From: Bryobacteraceae bacterium
GTDB lineage: Bacteria > Acidobacteriota > Terriglobia > Bryobacterales > Bryobacteraceae
Reading direction: 5' to 3'
Assembly (NCBI GenBank): GCA_026129905.1
Contig: JAHCHE010000009.1
Location: 210,758-274,757, forward strand
Length of the DNA: 64,000 bases
Part shown: positions 18,192 to 28,153 of the stretch, one piece after another
Layout of the letters: each line of letters begins with the position of its first letter
Numbering within the stretch: the first letter of the stretch is position 1
The notes under the pieces: generated by a model
Databases searched by the model: none
The model's input: the letters and a program-made list of their open reading frames with translations, nothing else
What the model was told of the DNA's origin: nothing
Program-made: the position numbers and the translations under genes

Positions 18192-20629
18192 ATGAGGGTG
18201 CGGATCAAGATCAAGCGGAGAAGAAATCGGGCCCGCGCGGGGCGTCCGGGTCCCCGGCGCGGTCCGACGTACTGGGTGGCGATGGGGGCCCTAGCCGCCT
18301 GCGCGACGGGAGGCGGCAGCGCGCATCGGGCGATGGCCCTTCCCGTACGAAGCGCGGCGCAGGCGAATCGCACGCAGGGCGAAGGCGAATTACCGGTCTA
18401 CCGGCTCGATATTGCCGCCGGACCGCTGAATGAAGCGCTGGCGGCATTCGAACGGACCACGGGTTGGAAGATCGAGCTGGCGGCGCCCGGAATCGGAGGG
18501 GTGCAGTCGCGGGGCGCCGCGGGAGTTTACTCAGCCGAAAGGGCGCTCCAGTTGTTGCTGGCGGGAACGGGGATCAGTTACAAGCTGATCGGTCCGGAAT
18601 CGGTGCGTCTGGAACTGGCGGCGGTTTCCGAGCGTATTGACGTAACGGCTCCGGCGCCGGAACTCGCGTCCATCAAGTACACGGAACCACTGCGGGACAC
18701 GCCGCAGACGATCATGGTGATTCCCCGGACGGCGATGGATGAGCAGGGCGCGACGACGTTGCGGGACGTGCTGCGCAACGTGCCCGGGTTGACGGTGGCG
18801 GCCGGGGAGGGCGGCTCGCCGGCGGGCGACAACCTGACGCTGCGCGGCTTCAGCGCGCGCAACGACCTGTTCGTGGACGTGCGCGACATCAGCCCGCAGT
18901 CGCGAGACCCCTTCAACACAGAACAGGTCGAAGTGACGAAAGGCCCGGCGTCGGCCGTGTCAGGCCGGGGTCGACGGGCGGAACGATCAACATGGTGAGC
19001 AAAGCGCCGGGCTTGAATCGCTTTGTCGGCGCCGCGGTCAGCTTTGGTTCCGATGGGACCCAACGGGTGACCGCGGATTTGAACGCGCCGCTTGGACGGC
19101 TGGGACTGGGTGAGCGAACCTGGTTCCGGCTGAACCTGTTGGCTCATCAGGGAGGGGTAGCGGGCAGAAACGTGGTGGAGAACCGGCGATGGGGCGCGGC
19201 GCCAGCGCTCACGTTCGGACTCGGCTCGGCTACGCGGCTGACGATCGCCTACTTCAAGCTGAAGCAGGACAACATCTCCGACTACGGGATTCCGTGGGTT
19301 CCGGCGACGAATAACGCGCTTGCCGAGTATCGGGACAAGCCGGCGCCCGTGCCTCGCGACACATTCTATGGATTCCGGACCCGCGACTTCGAGCGGCTCG
19401 GATCCGACACAGCGACGGTCCGCCTGGAGCACGAGTTCAGCGACGGGCTGCGGCTGCGGAACCAGTTCCGCTACGGCCGGTCGACCCGCGATTCGATCGC
19501 CACGCCGCCGCGATTCGCCGGCGCCGATTCGACGGTGATCAACCGCGAGATGCGGTCCTGGATTGCGGACGACGCGATCTGGGATAACCAGCTCGATATT
19601 GCGGGGGTGTTCTCGACGGCAGGCCTGCGGCATTCGTTGGTGGCGGGCGCGAACGTCAGCCGGGAGAACAACGTCCGCAAGATCCGGACCGCGCCGAACT
19701 CGACGACGACGCTGTTGAACCCGAATCCGGACGATGTTTACACCGGGGCGTTCGCAATGGGCCCTTACGTTGGGGATGTCACGGGGAACACGCAAGCGGC
19801 GTACGCCGATACCGTGCGATTCGGCGAGCGCTGGGAGGCAGTCGGGGGACTGCGATGGGAACGCTTCGACGTCGCGGGAGTGAACACGACGCCGGCGCCG
19901 GTCGCCAGAGTGGATACGATGCGCGGCATCCGGGCGGCGCTGGTGTACAAGCCGGCGCGGCGAGGGAGCGTTTACCTGTCATACGGGACGTCGCTGAACC
20001 CGTCGCTCGAAGGTCTTTCCTACGGCGTGGCCGGAACGTCCATCGAGCCCGAGAGAACCTACACGATCGAAGCCGGCAGCAAGTGGAGCGCGGCGGGCGA
20101 GCGGCTCATGCTGAGCGGCGCGGTTTTTCGCGTGGACAAGGACAACGCGCGCACGCCGGGGATCCTGCCGGACGACCCGCCGCAGGTGCTTCAGGGAAGG
20201 CAACGGGCGAATGGATTTGAGCTGGCGGCCACCGGCGCCGTGACGCGCCAGTTGCGGGTGCTGGCGGCATACGCCTTCATCGACGGCCGGATCGTCCGAT
20301 CGAACACGCCAGCCGAAATCGGAAAGCGCTTCCAGAACACGCCGAAGAACTCGTCGAGCGTCTGGTTCACGTACCAGCGCCGCAAGCTGACCCTAGGCGG
20401 CGGGCCGCGCTACGTTGGCAGCCGGTTCGGGAACAACATCAACACCCGCCGGGTGGACAGCTACTGGACGTTCGACGCGCTGGTGGGATATCCGCTCAAT
20501 GGCAAGGTCGATCTCCGGTTGAACATCTACAACCTGAACAACGCCTACTACTTCGACCGGCTGGCCGGCGGGCACCTGGCGCCGGGGCCTTCGCGTTCCG
20601 TCCTGGGCGGGATTTACTTCCGGTTCTGA
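18192..20629 (+). CDS. TonB-dependent siderophore receptor with STN domain (frameshifted)
   Basis: About 812 residues after correcting a one-base frameshift at 18967-18970. The start at 18192 has AGGAGG at 18179-18184. An Arg-rich export leader is followed by a secretin/TonB short N-terminal (STN) domain at about 68-145, the type found in receptors that also signal. The plug starts near 160, and the reading then breaks inside the conserved plug segment that should read [10 protein letters not shown]. The second frame (from 18992) supplies the barrel and ends in GGIYFRF with a C-terminal Phe, as in outer-membrane barrels. Four Gs stand where five would restore the frame. It is the first gene of an operon with piuC and a PepSY protein. 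It should import ferric siderophore across the outer membrane if the frame is intact in the cell. Confidence 0.88.
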
Positions 20630-20631
20630 CC

Positions 20632-21312
20632 ATGCTGCTGGAATTTCCCGAGATCCTGACAAACGAGCAGGTGGCGGAGTGCCGGCAGGCGCTCGAACAC
20701 GCCGACTGGGTCGACGGCCGCGTCACCGCCGGATACCAGTCGGCAATGGTGAAACACAACATGCAATTGCCCGAAGATCATCCCGCGGCCCGGCGGATCG
20801 GCGAGACGATTCTCGATTCACTCCAGAGGAACAACCTGTTCATGTCGGCGGCGCTGCCGTTGAAGGTGTTTCCTCCTCTTTTGAACCGGTATGAAGGGGG
20901 ACACGCATTCGGAGCGCACGTGGATAACGCGATCCGGCAGGTGAACGGCGCGGCGTTCCGGGTGCGCTCGGACCTTTCGGCGACGCTGTTCTTCACGAAC
21001 CCGGAAGAATACGATGGCGGCGAACTGCTGGTGGAGGACACGTACGGCGTTCACCAGGTGAAACTGCCGGCGGGTCACATGGTTCTCTACCCGTCGAGCA
21101 GCCTGCACCAGGTGCGCCCGGTCACTCGCGGCGCGCGCATCGCTTCCTTTTTTTGGATCCAGAGCATGGTGCGGGACGACGGGCAGCGAACGCTCCTGTT
21201 CGATCTCGACACGGCTATTCAGCGGCTGCGGGAGGATCTGCGCGATCATCCGGCGGCGCTGCAACTTACCGGCGTCTATCACAATCTGCTGCGCCGGTGG
21301 GCGGAGACGTAG
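20632..21312 (+). CDS. piuC: PiuC-type Fe(II)/2-oxoglutarate-dependent dioxygenase (PKHD hydroxylase)
   Basis: 226 residues, the usual size for PiuC/YbiX. Iron ligands are His96 and Asp98 (GAHVD) and His159 (SLHQV), with Arg169 a candidate 2-oxoglutarate contact. The N-terminus starts 2 nt after the receptor stop, so it is translated with it. Members are regularly found beside TonB receptors of the PiuA/Fiu type and are linked to siderophore uptake, although the substrate is not settled. Its place here between receptor and PepSY protein repeats that known arrangement. Confidence 0.93.
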   Translation: MLLEFPEILTNEQVAECRQALEHADWVDGRVTAGYQSAMVKHNMQLPEDHPAARRIGETILDSLQRNNLFMSAALPLKVFPPLLNRYEGGHAFGAHVDNAIRQVNGAAFRVRSDLSATLFFTNPEEYDGGELLVEDTYGVHQVKLPAGHMVLYPSSSLHQVRPVTRGARIASFFWIQSMVRDDGQRTLLFDLDTAIQRLREDLRDHPAALQLTGVYHNLLRRWAET

Positions 21313-21313
21313 G

Positions 21314-22495
21314 ATGCGGGCGCGCAAGGTGATTTTCTGGCTCCATCTGGTCGCGGGCGCGATCGCCGGGACGGTGGTCCTCATCATGTCCGTCACCGGC
21401 GTACTGCTGATGTACGAAAAACAGATCGTGGAATGGCTGAACAACCGGAAGTACCGGGTTGAACGGCCGGTCTCGGGGGCGGCGCGGATGCCGGTGGAGG
21501 CTCTGCTCGGCCGAATCGGCGAGCAGCGATCCGCGCTGCCCTCGTCGCTGGTGGCGTGGTCGGATCCATCGGCTCCGGTGGAGGCGGTCTACGGGCGCGA
21601 GGAGTCGGCGTACGTCGATCCCTATACGGGAGAAATTCTGGGCGATGGGTCGCCGCGCGTCCGGCGGTTCTTTCGGGCAGTGACGGACTGGCACCGGTGG
21701 CTCGGCGCGGCGGGCGAGCGACGAGAGACCGGCAAGGCGATTACCGGAGCGTGCAACCTGGCGTTCCTGTTCCTGGTCGTGAGCGGCGGCTACTTGTGGC
21801 TGCCGCGGGCGTGGAGCCGCGCGGGTGTTCGGAGCGTCGCGTGGTTTCGCCGGGGGCAGCGGGGGAGAGCGCGCGATTTCAACTGGCACAACGTGATCGG
21901 GCTGTGGTGCGCGGCGCCGCTGTTTCTCATCGTGATGGGAGCGGCGCTCATTTCGTATCCGTGGGCGACGGACTTGCTCTACCGCGCGATGGGCAGCGAA
22001 CCGCCCGCACGGCCCGCCGTCCGGACTGCGCAGGCGGGAGCGCCGCCTTTTTCGGCAAACCTGCGCGGCTTGAACGAACGGTGGGCCCGCGCGGAGGCTT
22101 ACGCCCCCGGCTGGCGGTCGATCAGCCTGCGGTTGCCGGTCGCCGAAGCGGCGCCCGCGGTGTTTACCATCTTTGAAGGCCATGCGGGGCAGCCGCAGAA
22201 ACGGATCACGCTATCGGTGGGACGAAGCGGGAACATTGTGCAGTCGGAGAGGTTTTCGGACCTGCCGGCGGCGCAGCGGGTTCGCACGTGGTTCCGGTTC
22301 GTACACACCGGGGAGTACTACGGGCTTGCGGGCCAGACGGTCGCCGGGATCGCGTCCGCGGGCGCCGTGATGCTGGTGTACACCGGCTTCTCGCTTGCGC
22401 TGCGCCGTTTCCGGGCGTGGACAAGCCGGAGGAGAAGCGAGCGCGGCGAGGAACGGTTGGAAGAAGCGGGAATCGCCGCCGGGCCGGGCTCGTAG
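21314..22495 (+). CDS. PepSY-associated transmembrane protein, PiuB-like
   Basis: 393 residues. The N-terminal helix with a conserved His (FWLHLVAGAIAG), a periplasmic PepSY-type region and three further helices (about 145-165, 195-215, 340-365) match PepSY_TM proteins of iron-uptake operons. The ATG lies 1 nt after the piuC stop. These inner-membrane proteins are proposed to reduce ferric siderophores or help iron release in the periplasm. The C-terminus is a charged Arg/Glu-rich cytoplasmic tail. It ends 11 nt before the convergent feoB stop. Confidence 0.85.
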   Translation: MRARKVIFWLHLVAGAIAGTVVLIMSVTGVLLMYEKQIVEWLNNRKYRVERPVSGAARMPVEALLGRIGEQRSALPSSLVAWSDPSAPVEAVYGREESAYVDPYTGEILGDGSPRVRRFFRAVTDWHRWLGAAGERRETGKAITGACNLAFLFLVVSGGYLWLPRAWSRAGVRSVAWFRRGQRGRARDFNWHNVIGLWCAAPLFLIVMGAALISYPWATDLLYRAMGSEPPARPAVRTAQAGAPPFSANLRGLNERWARAEAYAPGWRSISLRLPVAEAAPAVFTIFEGHAGQPQKRITLSVGRSGNIVQSERFSDLPAAQRVRTWFRFVHTGEYYGLAGQTVAGIASAGAVMLVYTGFSLALRRFRAWTSRRRSERGEERLEEAGIAAGPGS

Positions 22496-22506
22496 CCGGC
22501 GGAGCG

Positions 22507-24414
22507 TCAGGAAACGATGGCCGTCACGATGAGGTTGGCGAGGAAGGCGCCGGTATACGCCAGGGTCCCCATGTAGGCAAATTGCAGAAGGGGCCACTTC
22601 CAGCCGCCGGTTTCGCGCCGCACGATGGCCACCGTCGACATACACTGCATCGCGAAAGCGAAGAAGACCAGCAACGCCACCGCGCCTCCGATGGTAATGT
22701 CCTTGTGGAGCGCCTGCTGGAGGCCGACGGAGGTCTCGTCGCCGCTCTCGATGCCGTAGATCGTGCCAAGGGTGCCGACGATCACCTCGCGCGCGGCGAG
22801 CGAAGTGATGAGGCCGATGCCGATTTTCCAGTTGAAACCGAGCGGCTCGATGACGGGCTCGACGGCGCGGCCGATGGTTCCCGCCACGCTGCCCTCGATG
22901 GGGGGCGCTCCGCCATCGACAAGCGGAAGGTGAGCCAGAAGCCAGAGGATGATCGCGGTGGCAAGAATCACCGTTCCGGCGCGCCGCACGAAGATCTTGG
23001 CGCGGTCGTAGAGCCGGAGGGCGAGGGAGCGCAGCGTTGGGCGGCGGTAGGGCGGCATCTCCAGAAGGAAGGGCGTCCGCTCCGTCTTGAGCACCGACGA
23101 TTTCAGGACGCGCGCGGTGGCCACCGCGGCGAGGAAACCGAGCAGGTACAGCCCCATCATGGCCGCGGTCCGCGTGCCGAGGAAGTGACCCAGCAGTGGC
23201 CGCTCCGGGATAAACGCCGCGATGATCAACGTGTAGACCGGGAGGCGGGCCGAGCAGGTCATGAAGGGAGCGATCAGAATGGTAGCGATGCGATCGCGCC
23301 GGTTCTCGATGGTGCGCGTCGCCATGATCGCGGATACCGCGCAGGCGTAGGCCGACAGCAGCGGGATGAAGGACTTGCCTTGAAGACCCGCTTTTGACAT
23401 CGTGCGGTCGGCAATGAGCGCCGCGCGCGCCATGTAACCGGAGTCCTCCAGAATTCCGATGAACAGAAACAGGAGCAGGATCTGGGGGAGAAACACGATC
23501 ACCGCGCCGACGCCGCCCCAGACGCCCTCGACGAGCAGGTCGCGAACCGGCGATTCCGGGAGCACGCCGGCTACCCATTCCCCGGAGCGGTTCACCATCC
23601 ATTCCACGCCATCCATCAGCGGCACCGCGCCGGTGAAGATCACCTGGAACACAGCGATCACAACCATGGCGAAGATGACAGGACCGGCGACCGGGTGCAG
23701 GAAGAGCTTGTCGAGCCGGCGCGTCCATAGGGGAGGCGAAGGGGCGCGGTAGGCAGCTCTGGAGCCGATATGGGTGGCCCACTCGCGGCACTTGGGAATG
23801 TCGTTGATGACGGGCAACTCGACAGGCGCCGGCACGCCGAACTGTCCGGTGAGGAACTCCATCACTGGCTCGAGACCCTCGCTCTTCGCGGCGCTCACGA
23901 GCGCGACGGGCGTTCCCAACTGGCGGGCGAGGGCCGTTGTGTCCACTTGTCCGCCGCGTTCGCGCAGCGAGTCCGCCATGTTGAGGACCACGAGAGTCGG
24001 CAAGCCGAGGCTTAGGACCGGGGCCGCCAGTAGCAGGTGGCGTCCGAGATTGGTCGAGTCGAGGATGAGAATGACGCCGTCGGGACGGGGCACGTCCTTC
24101 ATTTCGCCGAGGAGAACGTCGCGGGTAACCTGCTCGTCCTCGCTGCGGGGTTCGAGACTGTAGACGCCCGGAAGATCGATGAGGTCGATTTCCTTGTTGT
24201 GGGCGAGCCGCATCTTGCCGACGCGCTGTTCGACGGTTACGCCAGGATAATTGCCCACTTTCTGGCGGAGACCGGTGAGCTGGTTAAACAGGGTGGACTT
24301 GCCGGAGTTGGGCGGGCCGACGATGGCGATGCTGTGGGCGCGGGCGAGCTTGCCCGGCGGGCGCGGCTCGGGGGCGATTGTTGTCGCCGGCGAGCAGCAG
24401 CCTTGGTCGCTCAT
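22507..24414 (-). CDS. feoB: Ferrous iron transporter B
   Basis: 635 residues. The N-terminal GTPase has G1 GPPNSGKS (33-40), G3 DLPG (80-83), G4 NMAD (145-148) and a G5-like SAAKSEG. A helical spacer and a polytopic membrane domain with the Gate repeats follow. The segment GYMARAA and the cysteine-bearing stretch MTCSARLP are typical of FeoB. The length is at the short end of the family, mainly because the C-terminal tail is brief. It imports Fe(II) across the inner membrane with FeoA, which is 17 bp upstream. The Cys-rich start (MSDQGCCSP) is unusual. Confidence 0.95.
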   Translation of the reverse strand: MSDQGCCSPATTIAPEPRPPGKLARAHSIAIVGPPNSGKSTLFNQLTGLRQKVGNYPGVTVEQRVGKMRLAHNKEIDLIDLPGVYSLEPRSEDEQVTRDVLLGEMKDVPRPDGVILILDSTNLGRHLLLAAPVLSLGLPTLVVLNMADSLRERGGQVDTTALARQLGTPVALVSAAKSEGLEPVMEFLTGQFGVPAPVELPVINDIPKCREWATHIGSRAAYRAPSPPLWTRRLDKLFLHPVAGPVIFAMVVIAVFQVIFTGAVPLMDGVEWMVNRSGEWVAGVLPESPVRDLLVEGVWGGVGAVIVFLPQILLLFLFIGILEDSGYMARAALIADRTMSKAGLQGKSFIPLLSAYACAVSAIMATRTIENRRDRIATILIAPFMTCSARLPVYTLIIAAFIPERPLLGHFLGTRTAAMMGLYLLGFLAAVATARVLKSSVLKTERTPFLLEMPPYRRPTLRSLALRLYDRAKIFVRRAGTVILATAIILWLLAHLPLVDGGAPPIEGSVAGTIGRAVEPVIEPLGFNWKIGIGLITSLAAREVIVGTLGTIYGIESGDETSVGLQQALHKDITIGGAVALLVFFAFAMQCMSTVAIVRRETGGWKWPLLQFAYMGTLAYTGAFLANLIVTAIVS

Positions 24415-24431
24415 ACGCGGTTAACCGGCCT

Positions 24432-24719
24432 TCACGGCCGTGGTGAAGTGCGCACGTGAATGCGGGCGGCGGTTTCGCGCCGGAGGGCGATCTCGGATCC
24501 GTCCACCCGAAACACCCGCGGGTCGCCGCCGGGGGCGCTATGGGCCGCCGCAACGGCGTGGCCGGGAACGAAGCCGAGTTCCATCAGGCGGCGCGCGACA
24601 TCCTCGGGCAGATCCAGGCGGTCGAGGACCGCCTCGAACCCGAACGGCAGTTCCGCCAGGGTGAGACCGGTTGCGACCGCGCCGGGCGCGTCGGATTTGA
24701 CATCGGCTTGCAAGAGCAC
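24432..24719 (-). CDS. feoA: Ferrous iron transport protein A
   Basis: 95 residues from a GTG. The SH3-like FeoA fold is recognisable from TLAELPFG, followed by RRLMELGFVPG and a C-terminal segment ending in ALRRETAARIHV. FeoA is a small cytosolic partner needed for full FeoB activity. The conserved part begins about 20 residues in, so the exact start is uncertain. Expressed with feoB. Confidence 0.88.
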   Translation of the reverse strand: MLLQADVKSDAPGAVATGLTLAELPFGFEAVLDRLDLPEDVARRLMELGFVPGHAVAAAHSAPGGDPRVFRVDGSEIALRRETAARIHVRTSPRP

Positions 24720-25333
24720 ACATCCAGTATGTCGCGAAGACGGCCTTGTGTCAAGCCGAGGACGGACAGCAAACGGCCCGATTATCCATTTTATAAAGAC
24801 CGCCGAGGATCGGGCAAAGTACCTGAAAACATTGTGGTATTGACCGCGAAGTCGTAAATCCGTTGCAACAGGGCGCCGACAGCCTCGCCGGCCGCGGCCC
24901 CGGCGCCGGGTTTCGGAGTTCCGTCTCGGGCGACTCGGGCCTCGAAATGGATTCCGGGCTGCAATTCGGCGTCATGCGGATGTCAGGGCGAACGCCGCGG
25001 CCGCTCGGCGGGGAAACGGAGTGGACCAAAAGGTGCGAAAGCCATACGGGGCGCCCCAAATGGGCCAATCGACGAGGGCCGTGAGCGGTGATTTTGCCGC
25101 CGGCGATTCGGAGTTCGACATCTGGAATAAAAGCTTCGGAAAAGCGGAATCCGCGTGCGGAACCAGACCGGTTTGCGACCCGGCAGAGGGTACGCAAGAC
25201 GCGCCTCCGAGCGCGCTCGACGGTCGACGCCCTGCCGCCGCAGGCCCTTTCAAGGCGCCTCGATATTTCTAACCCGTTGATTTTGAGGGAAACGGTTTGG
25301 CGCCAGAGTTGCCCTATCCTTCAGGTGACGTCA
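24720..25333. other. Intergenic region between feoA and the eRF1-like gene
   Basis: 614 bp between divergent genes. Open frames occur on both strands but none shows a domain, signal peptide or good ribosome-binding site. It should contain the promoters of feoAB and of the plus-strand gene; none was identified with confidence. Confidence 0.45.
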
Positions 25334-26572
25334 ATGAAGAGCAATCGTGTCTGCGCGAACGGGACGCTGACCGTGGAGGATCTCCAGGCGCAACTGTTCA
25401 TACTGGCTACTCTCGAGCCGTCCCGCATGCCCGTCGTGACGGGCTACTTCGATCTGCGGCCGGGCTACCGCAAAGAGCTGGACGAAACGCTGCGCGCTGT
25501 GCGAAAGGGTCTCGCCGCCGAGGCGGCCGAGCCGTTCGAGCAGGCGTGGCTTCGCATTCAGAGCTTTCTCAGAACCGAAATGTCGGGGCAGGACAAAGGG
25601 GCCGCGGTGTTTGCGCGCGCCGGCGACCGGCCGTTCTTCCTGGCGCTGCGATTGCAAACGCCGGTGGCGGTCTCGGTGAGCGTCGATAGCCGGGCCCGCA
25701 TCTTTCCGCTCATCGAGCTGAAAGACACCTATCATCAGTACGCGTTGATGGTGGCCACGGAGACGGACGTGGAGATCGTCGAGGTGAGCCTCGGCGCGGT
25801 GACGGAGCGGGTGTGGAAGACGCGCCCGGACCTGCGCCGCCGCGTCGGACGGGAATGGACCCAGCGCCACTATCGGAGCCACCGCCGTGAACGCACGCAC
25901 CAGTTCCTGAAAGAGGCGGTGAAGGGGCTGCGGGGAACGATGCTCGCCTCGGGATACCAGCACCTGGTTCTCGCGGGCGAACCGCGCGCGCTGTCTCTGG
26001 TGAAAAAGGCGCTGCCTCGATTCCTGGCCGCGCGGCTCATCGCGTGCCTGCCGGCATCTCGGGAGATGGAGCTTCACGCCGTCGTCGAAGCGAGCGTCGC
26101 CCTGTTTCATGAGCACGAAGCGCGGGAATCGCTGGCAAAGGTGGAACGGCTCGAACGGGCGATCGGCACGGGCAGTCCCGCGGTATGCGGCGCGCCGGCC
26201 AGCTTGGCTGCTTTGAGAACGGGCCACGCGGAAGCGCTGGTGATTGCGCGGGAATTTGAACCGGGAACGGGATGGCGATGTACGCTCTGCAACGAGGCCG
26301 CCGCCGGTTCCGTCCGGCCCGCCGTCTGTCCCCGGTGCGGTTCCGTAACGCTGGCGGACGTGGATCTCAAGGAAGAGATCGTCCATGCCGCGGCGAAGGC
26401 TCGCTGCGAGATTGAAACCGTCGCGGGCAGCGATGCGCTGATGCGGCTGGGCGGCGTCGGGTGCTTGCTGCGCTTCCGGCCGGCCGAGCAGTACGCCAAG
26501 GCGCGGCGCGCCTGGAGCGGCGAGGGCGCGTGGCGCCCCGGCGAGGCGATCGGGCGCCAGGCGGCGAGATAG
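25334..26572 (+). CDS. Bacterial archaeo-eukaryotic release-factor-like (baeRF) protein
   Basis: 412 residues from the ATG at 25334, which has AGGTGA upstream; longer starts add only low-complexity Arg-rich sequence. The N-terminal part (MPVVTGYFDL) and the middle Arg/His-rich helical stretch (about 165-200) resemble the Vms1/eRF1-type fold of bacterial baeRF proteins. The C-terminal part (about 310-390) has a zinc-ribbon-like CTLC...CPRCGS pair followed by an L7Ae-like segment as in eRF1 domain 3. baeRF proteins have been proposed to act on stalled ribosomes or peptidyl-tRNA; no reaction can be assigned here. No GGQ motif is seen, as in most bacterial members. Confidence 0.65.
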   Translation: MKSNRVCANGTLTVEDLQAQLFILATLEPSRMPVVTGYFDLRPGYRKELDETLRAVRKGLAAEAAEPFEQAWLRIQSFLRTEMSGQDKGAAVFARAGDRPFFLALRLQTPVAVSVSVDSRARIFPLIELKDTYHQYALMVATETDVEIVEVSLGAVTERVWKTRPDLRRRVGREWTQRHYRSHRRERTHQFLKEAVKGLRGTMLASGYQHLVLAGEPRALSLVKKALPRFLAARLIACLPASREMELHAVVEASVALFHEHEARESLAKVERLERAIGTGSPAVCGAPASLAALRTGHAEALVIAREFEPGTGWRCTLCNEAAAGSVRPAVCPRCGSVTLADVDLKEEIVHAAAKARCEIETVAGSDALMRLGGVGCLLRFRPAEQYAKARRAWSGEGAWRPGEAIGRQAAR

Positions 26573-26720
26573 CAGATCCGGGGCCGAGGCCAGCGGACGG
26601 CGCGGCGCCGCAACCTCGCCCTGAACCATTCACCACAGGCGGACGGCCAAACCGGGCGGACTGTTGCGGTTGGGTCGCGGTTGGCGGCCGCGCAGATTGA
26701 TACGAAAGGAGGCCACGGCA

Positions 26721-26849
26721 ATGATGTTTCGCAATCTCGATGAAACAGGACACGGCGCGACCACCCGGCGGGAGCGAATGCTCAAGTGGGGAATCGCGAT
26801 CGGCGCAACCCTGCTGATCGCCGGCGGGCTGTTCGTGATGATGCTGTAA
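26721..26849 (+). CDS. Small single-pass membrane protein (42 aa)
   Basis: Starts at an ATG preceded by GAAAGGAGG (26704-26712), one of the best Shine-Dalgarno sites in the window. The N-terminal 22 residues are polar and charged, followed by one hydrophobic helix (WGIAIGATLLIAGGLFVMML) up to the C-terminus. It has no known family. A strong hairpin follows 11 nt after the stop. It lies 175 bp before the site-2 protease gene on the same strand, so a link is possible but not shown. Confidence 0.65.
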   Translation: MMFRNLDETGHGATTRRERMLKWGIAIGATLLIAGGLFVMML

Positions 26850-26859
26850 GCGGCGCCCG

Positions 26860-26884
26860 AGGATCGCCCGCGCCAGGCGATCCT
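26860..26884 (+). terminator. Hairpin after the small membrane protein gene
   Basis: Perfect 9-bp stem AGGATCGCC/GGCGATCCT with a 7-nt loop, 11 nt after the stop. It lacks a T tract but is strong enough to end or protect a short transcript. Confidence 0.55.
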
Positions 26885-26903
26885 TGGAAACGCCGCGCAC
26901 CGG

Positions 26904-26930
26904 CGGAGGCTCTCTCAAAGGGGGCCTCCG
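26904..26930 (+). terminator. Second hairpin, CGGAGGC/GCCTCCG
   Basis: A 7-bp stem with a 13-nt loop, followed by TCTTTC. It is a possible intrinsic terminator just before the protease gene's promoter region. Confidence 0.4.
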
Positions 26931-27024
26931 TCTTTCGGCCGGGAACCCTGAACTTCGGCGCGTCACCTGTCGCCGAGTCCTTCGCTCTTGAGCACGCGAG
27001 TATACTTCCGGAGAGGGGATCAAG

Positions 27025-28146
27025 ATGAAATGGTCTGCGAAGCTCGGCGAATTTGCCGGCATCGGCGTCTATGTCCACGCGACATTCCTGATTTTGATTG
27101 TTTGGGTCGGTTTCGCGTACTGGCAGACCGGGCAGAGCGCGGCGGCGGCCTTGGCGGGCATTCTGTTCGTCCTGGCGATCTTCGTGTGCGTTGTGCTCCA
27201 CGAGTTCGGACACGCGCTGACCGCGAAACGGTACGGCATCAAGACGCGCGATATCACGCTGCTGCCGATCGGCGGCGTCGCCCGGTTGGAGCGCATGCCG
27301 GACGAGCCGCGACAGGAACTTTGGGTGGCGCTGGCGGGACCCGCCGTGAACGTGGTGATCGCGGCGGTTCTATACGTCCTGTTGGTCGCTACCGGAACGC
27401 CGCCGTCGCTGGAGAGGCTCAGCCTGGCGACCGGGTCGTTCTTCGAACGTCTCATGTTGCTGAACGTCTTCCTGGTCGTCTTCAACATGATTCCGGCTTT
27501 CCCGATGGATGGAGGACGGGTGCTGCGCGCAGTGCTGGCCATGCGGATGAACTACACGCGGGCCACGCGCATGGCCGCCGGCTTGGGACAGGGTTTCGCG
27601 TTTCTGTTCGGGCTGATCGGCCTGTTCTTCAACCCGTTCCTGATCTTCATTGCGCTGTTCGTGTGGATCGGCGCGGCGCAGGAGTCCGCGATGACGCAGA
27701 TGAAGGCGGCGCTCGGCGGCATCCCGCTGGCGGACGCGGTCATCACCGAATTCCGGACGCTCTCGCCGGGCGACTCGCTCGGAAGAGCGGTCGAATTGCT
27801 GCTGTCCGGCAGCCAGCAGGATTTCCCGGTGGTGGACGACGGCGCCGTGGTGGGCATCCTGACCCGATCGGACCTGCTGTCGGCGCTTGCCCGGCGCGGG
27901 GAACAATCGCTGGTCGCGGAGGTGATGCAGCGCGATTTCCAGACCGCCGAAGCAGGCGAGATGCTCGAGGTGGTGTTCCAGCGCCTGCAAAGCTGCAACT
28001 GTCACACGGTTCTGGTGCTGCGGCGCGGGATTCTGGCCGGCCTGATCACGATGGAGAATGTCGGCGAATTCATCAGCGTTCAGTCCGCGTTGGGATCGGC
28101 CAACGCGGGCCGGCGGCTGGCGGCCGACCGGACCTACGTAGGATGA
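27025..28146 (+). CDS. Site-2 protease family (M50) metalloprotease with CBS domains
   Basis: 373 residues. Zinc motif HEFGH at 59-63 within the second membrane segment, and the second ligand motif NMIPAFPMDGG with Asp162 in a later helix. Five to six hydrophobic segments cover about 10-225. Two CBS domains follow (about 235-300 and 305-365). This is the Rip3/SpoIVFB-like group that cleaves membrane proteins within the bilayer, with the CBS pair probably sensing adenine nucleotides. It is likely co-transcribed with the small coiled-coil protein 7 nt downstream. The natural substrate is unknown. Confidence 0.93.
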   Translation: MKWSAKLGEFAGIGVYVHATFLILIVWVGFAYWQTGQSAAAALAGILFVLAIFVCVVLHEFGHALTAKRYGIKTRDITLLPIGGVARLERMPDEPRQELWVALAGPAVNVVIAAVLYVLLVATGTPPSLERLSLATGSFFERLMLLNVFLVVFNMIPAFPMDGGRVLRAVLAMRMNYTRATRMAAGLGQGFAFLFGLIGLFFNPFLIFIALFVWIGAAQESAMTQMKAALGGIPLADAVITEFRTLSPGDSLGRAVELLLSGSQQDFPVVDDGAVVGILTRSDLLSALARRGEQSLVAEVMQRDFQTAEAGEMLEVVFQRLQSCNCHTVLVLRRGILAGLITMENVGEFISVQSALGSANAGRRLAADRTYVG

Positions 28147-28153
28147 GGCAAAC

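Noticed and set aside
24751..25197. Minus-strand open frame upstream of feoA
   Set aside because: No domain, poor composition, no ribosome-binding site; it starts in the promoter region of a divergent gene.
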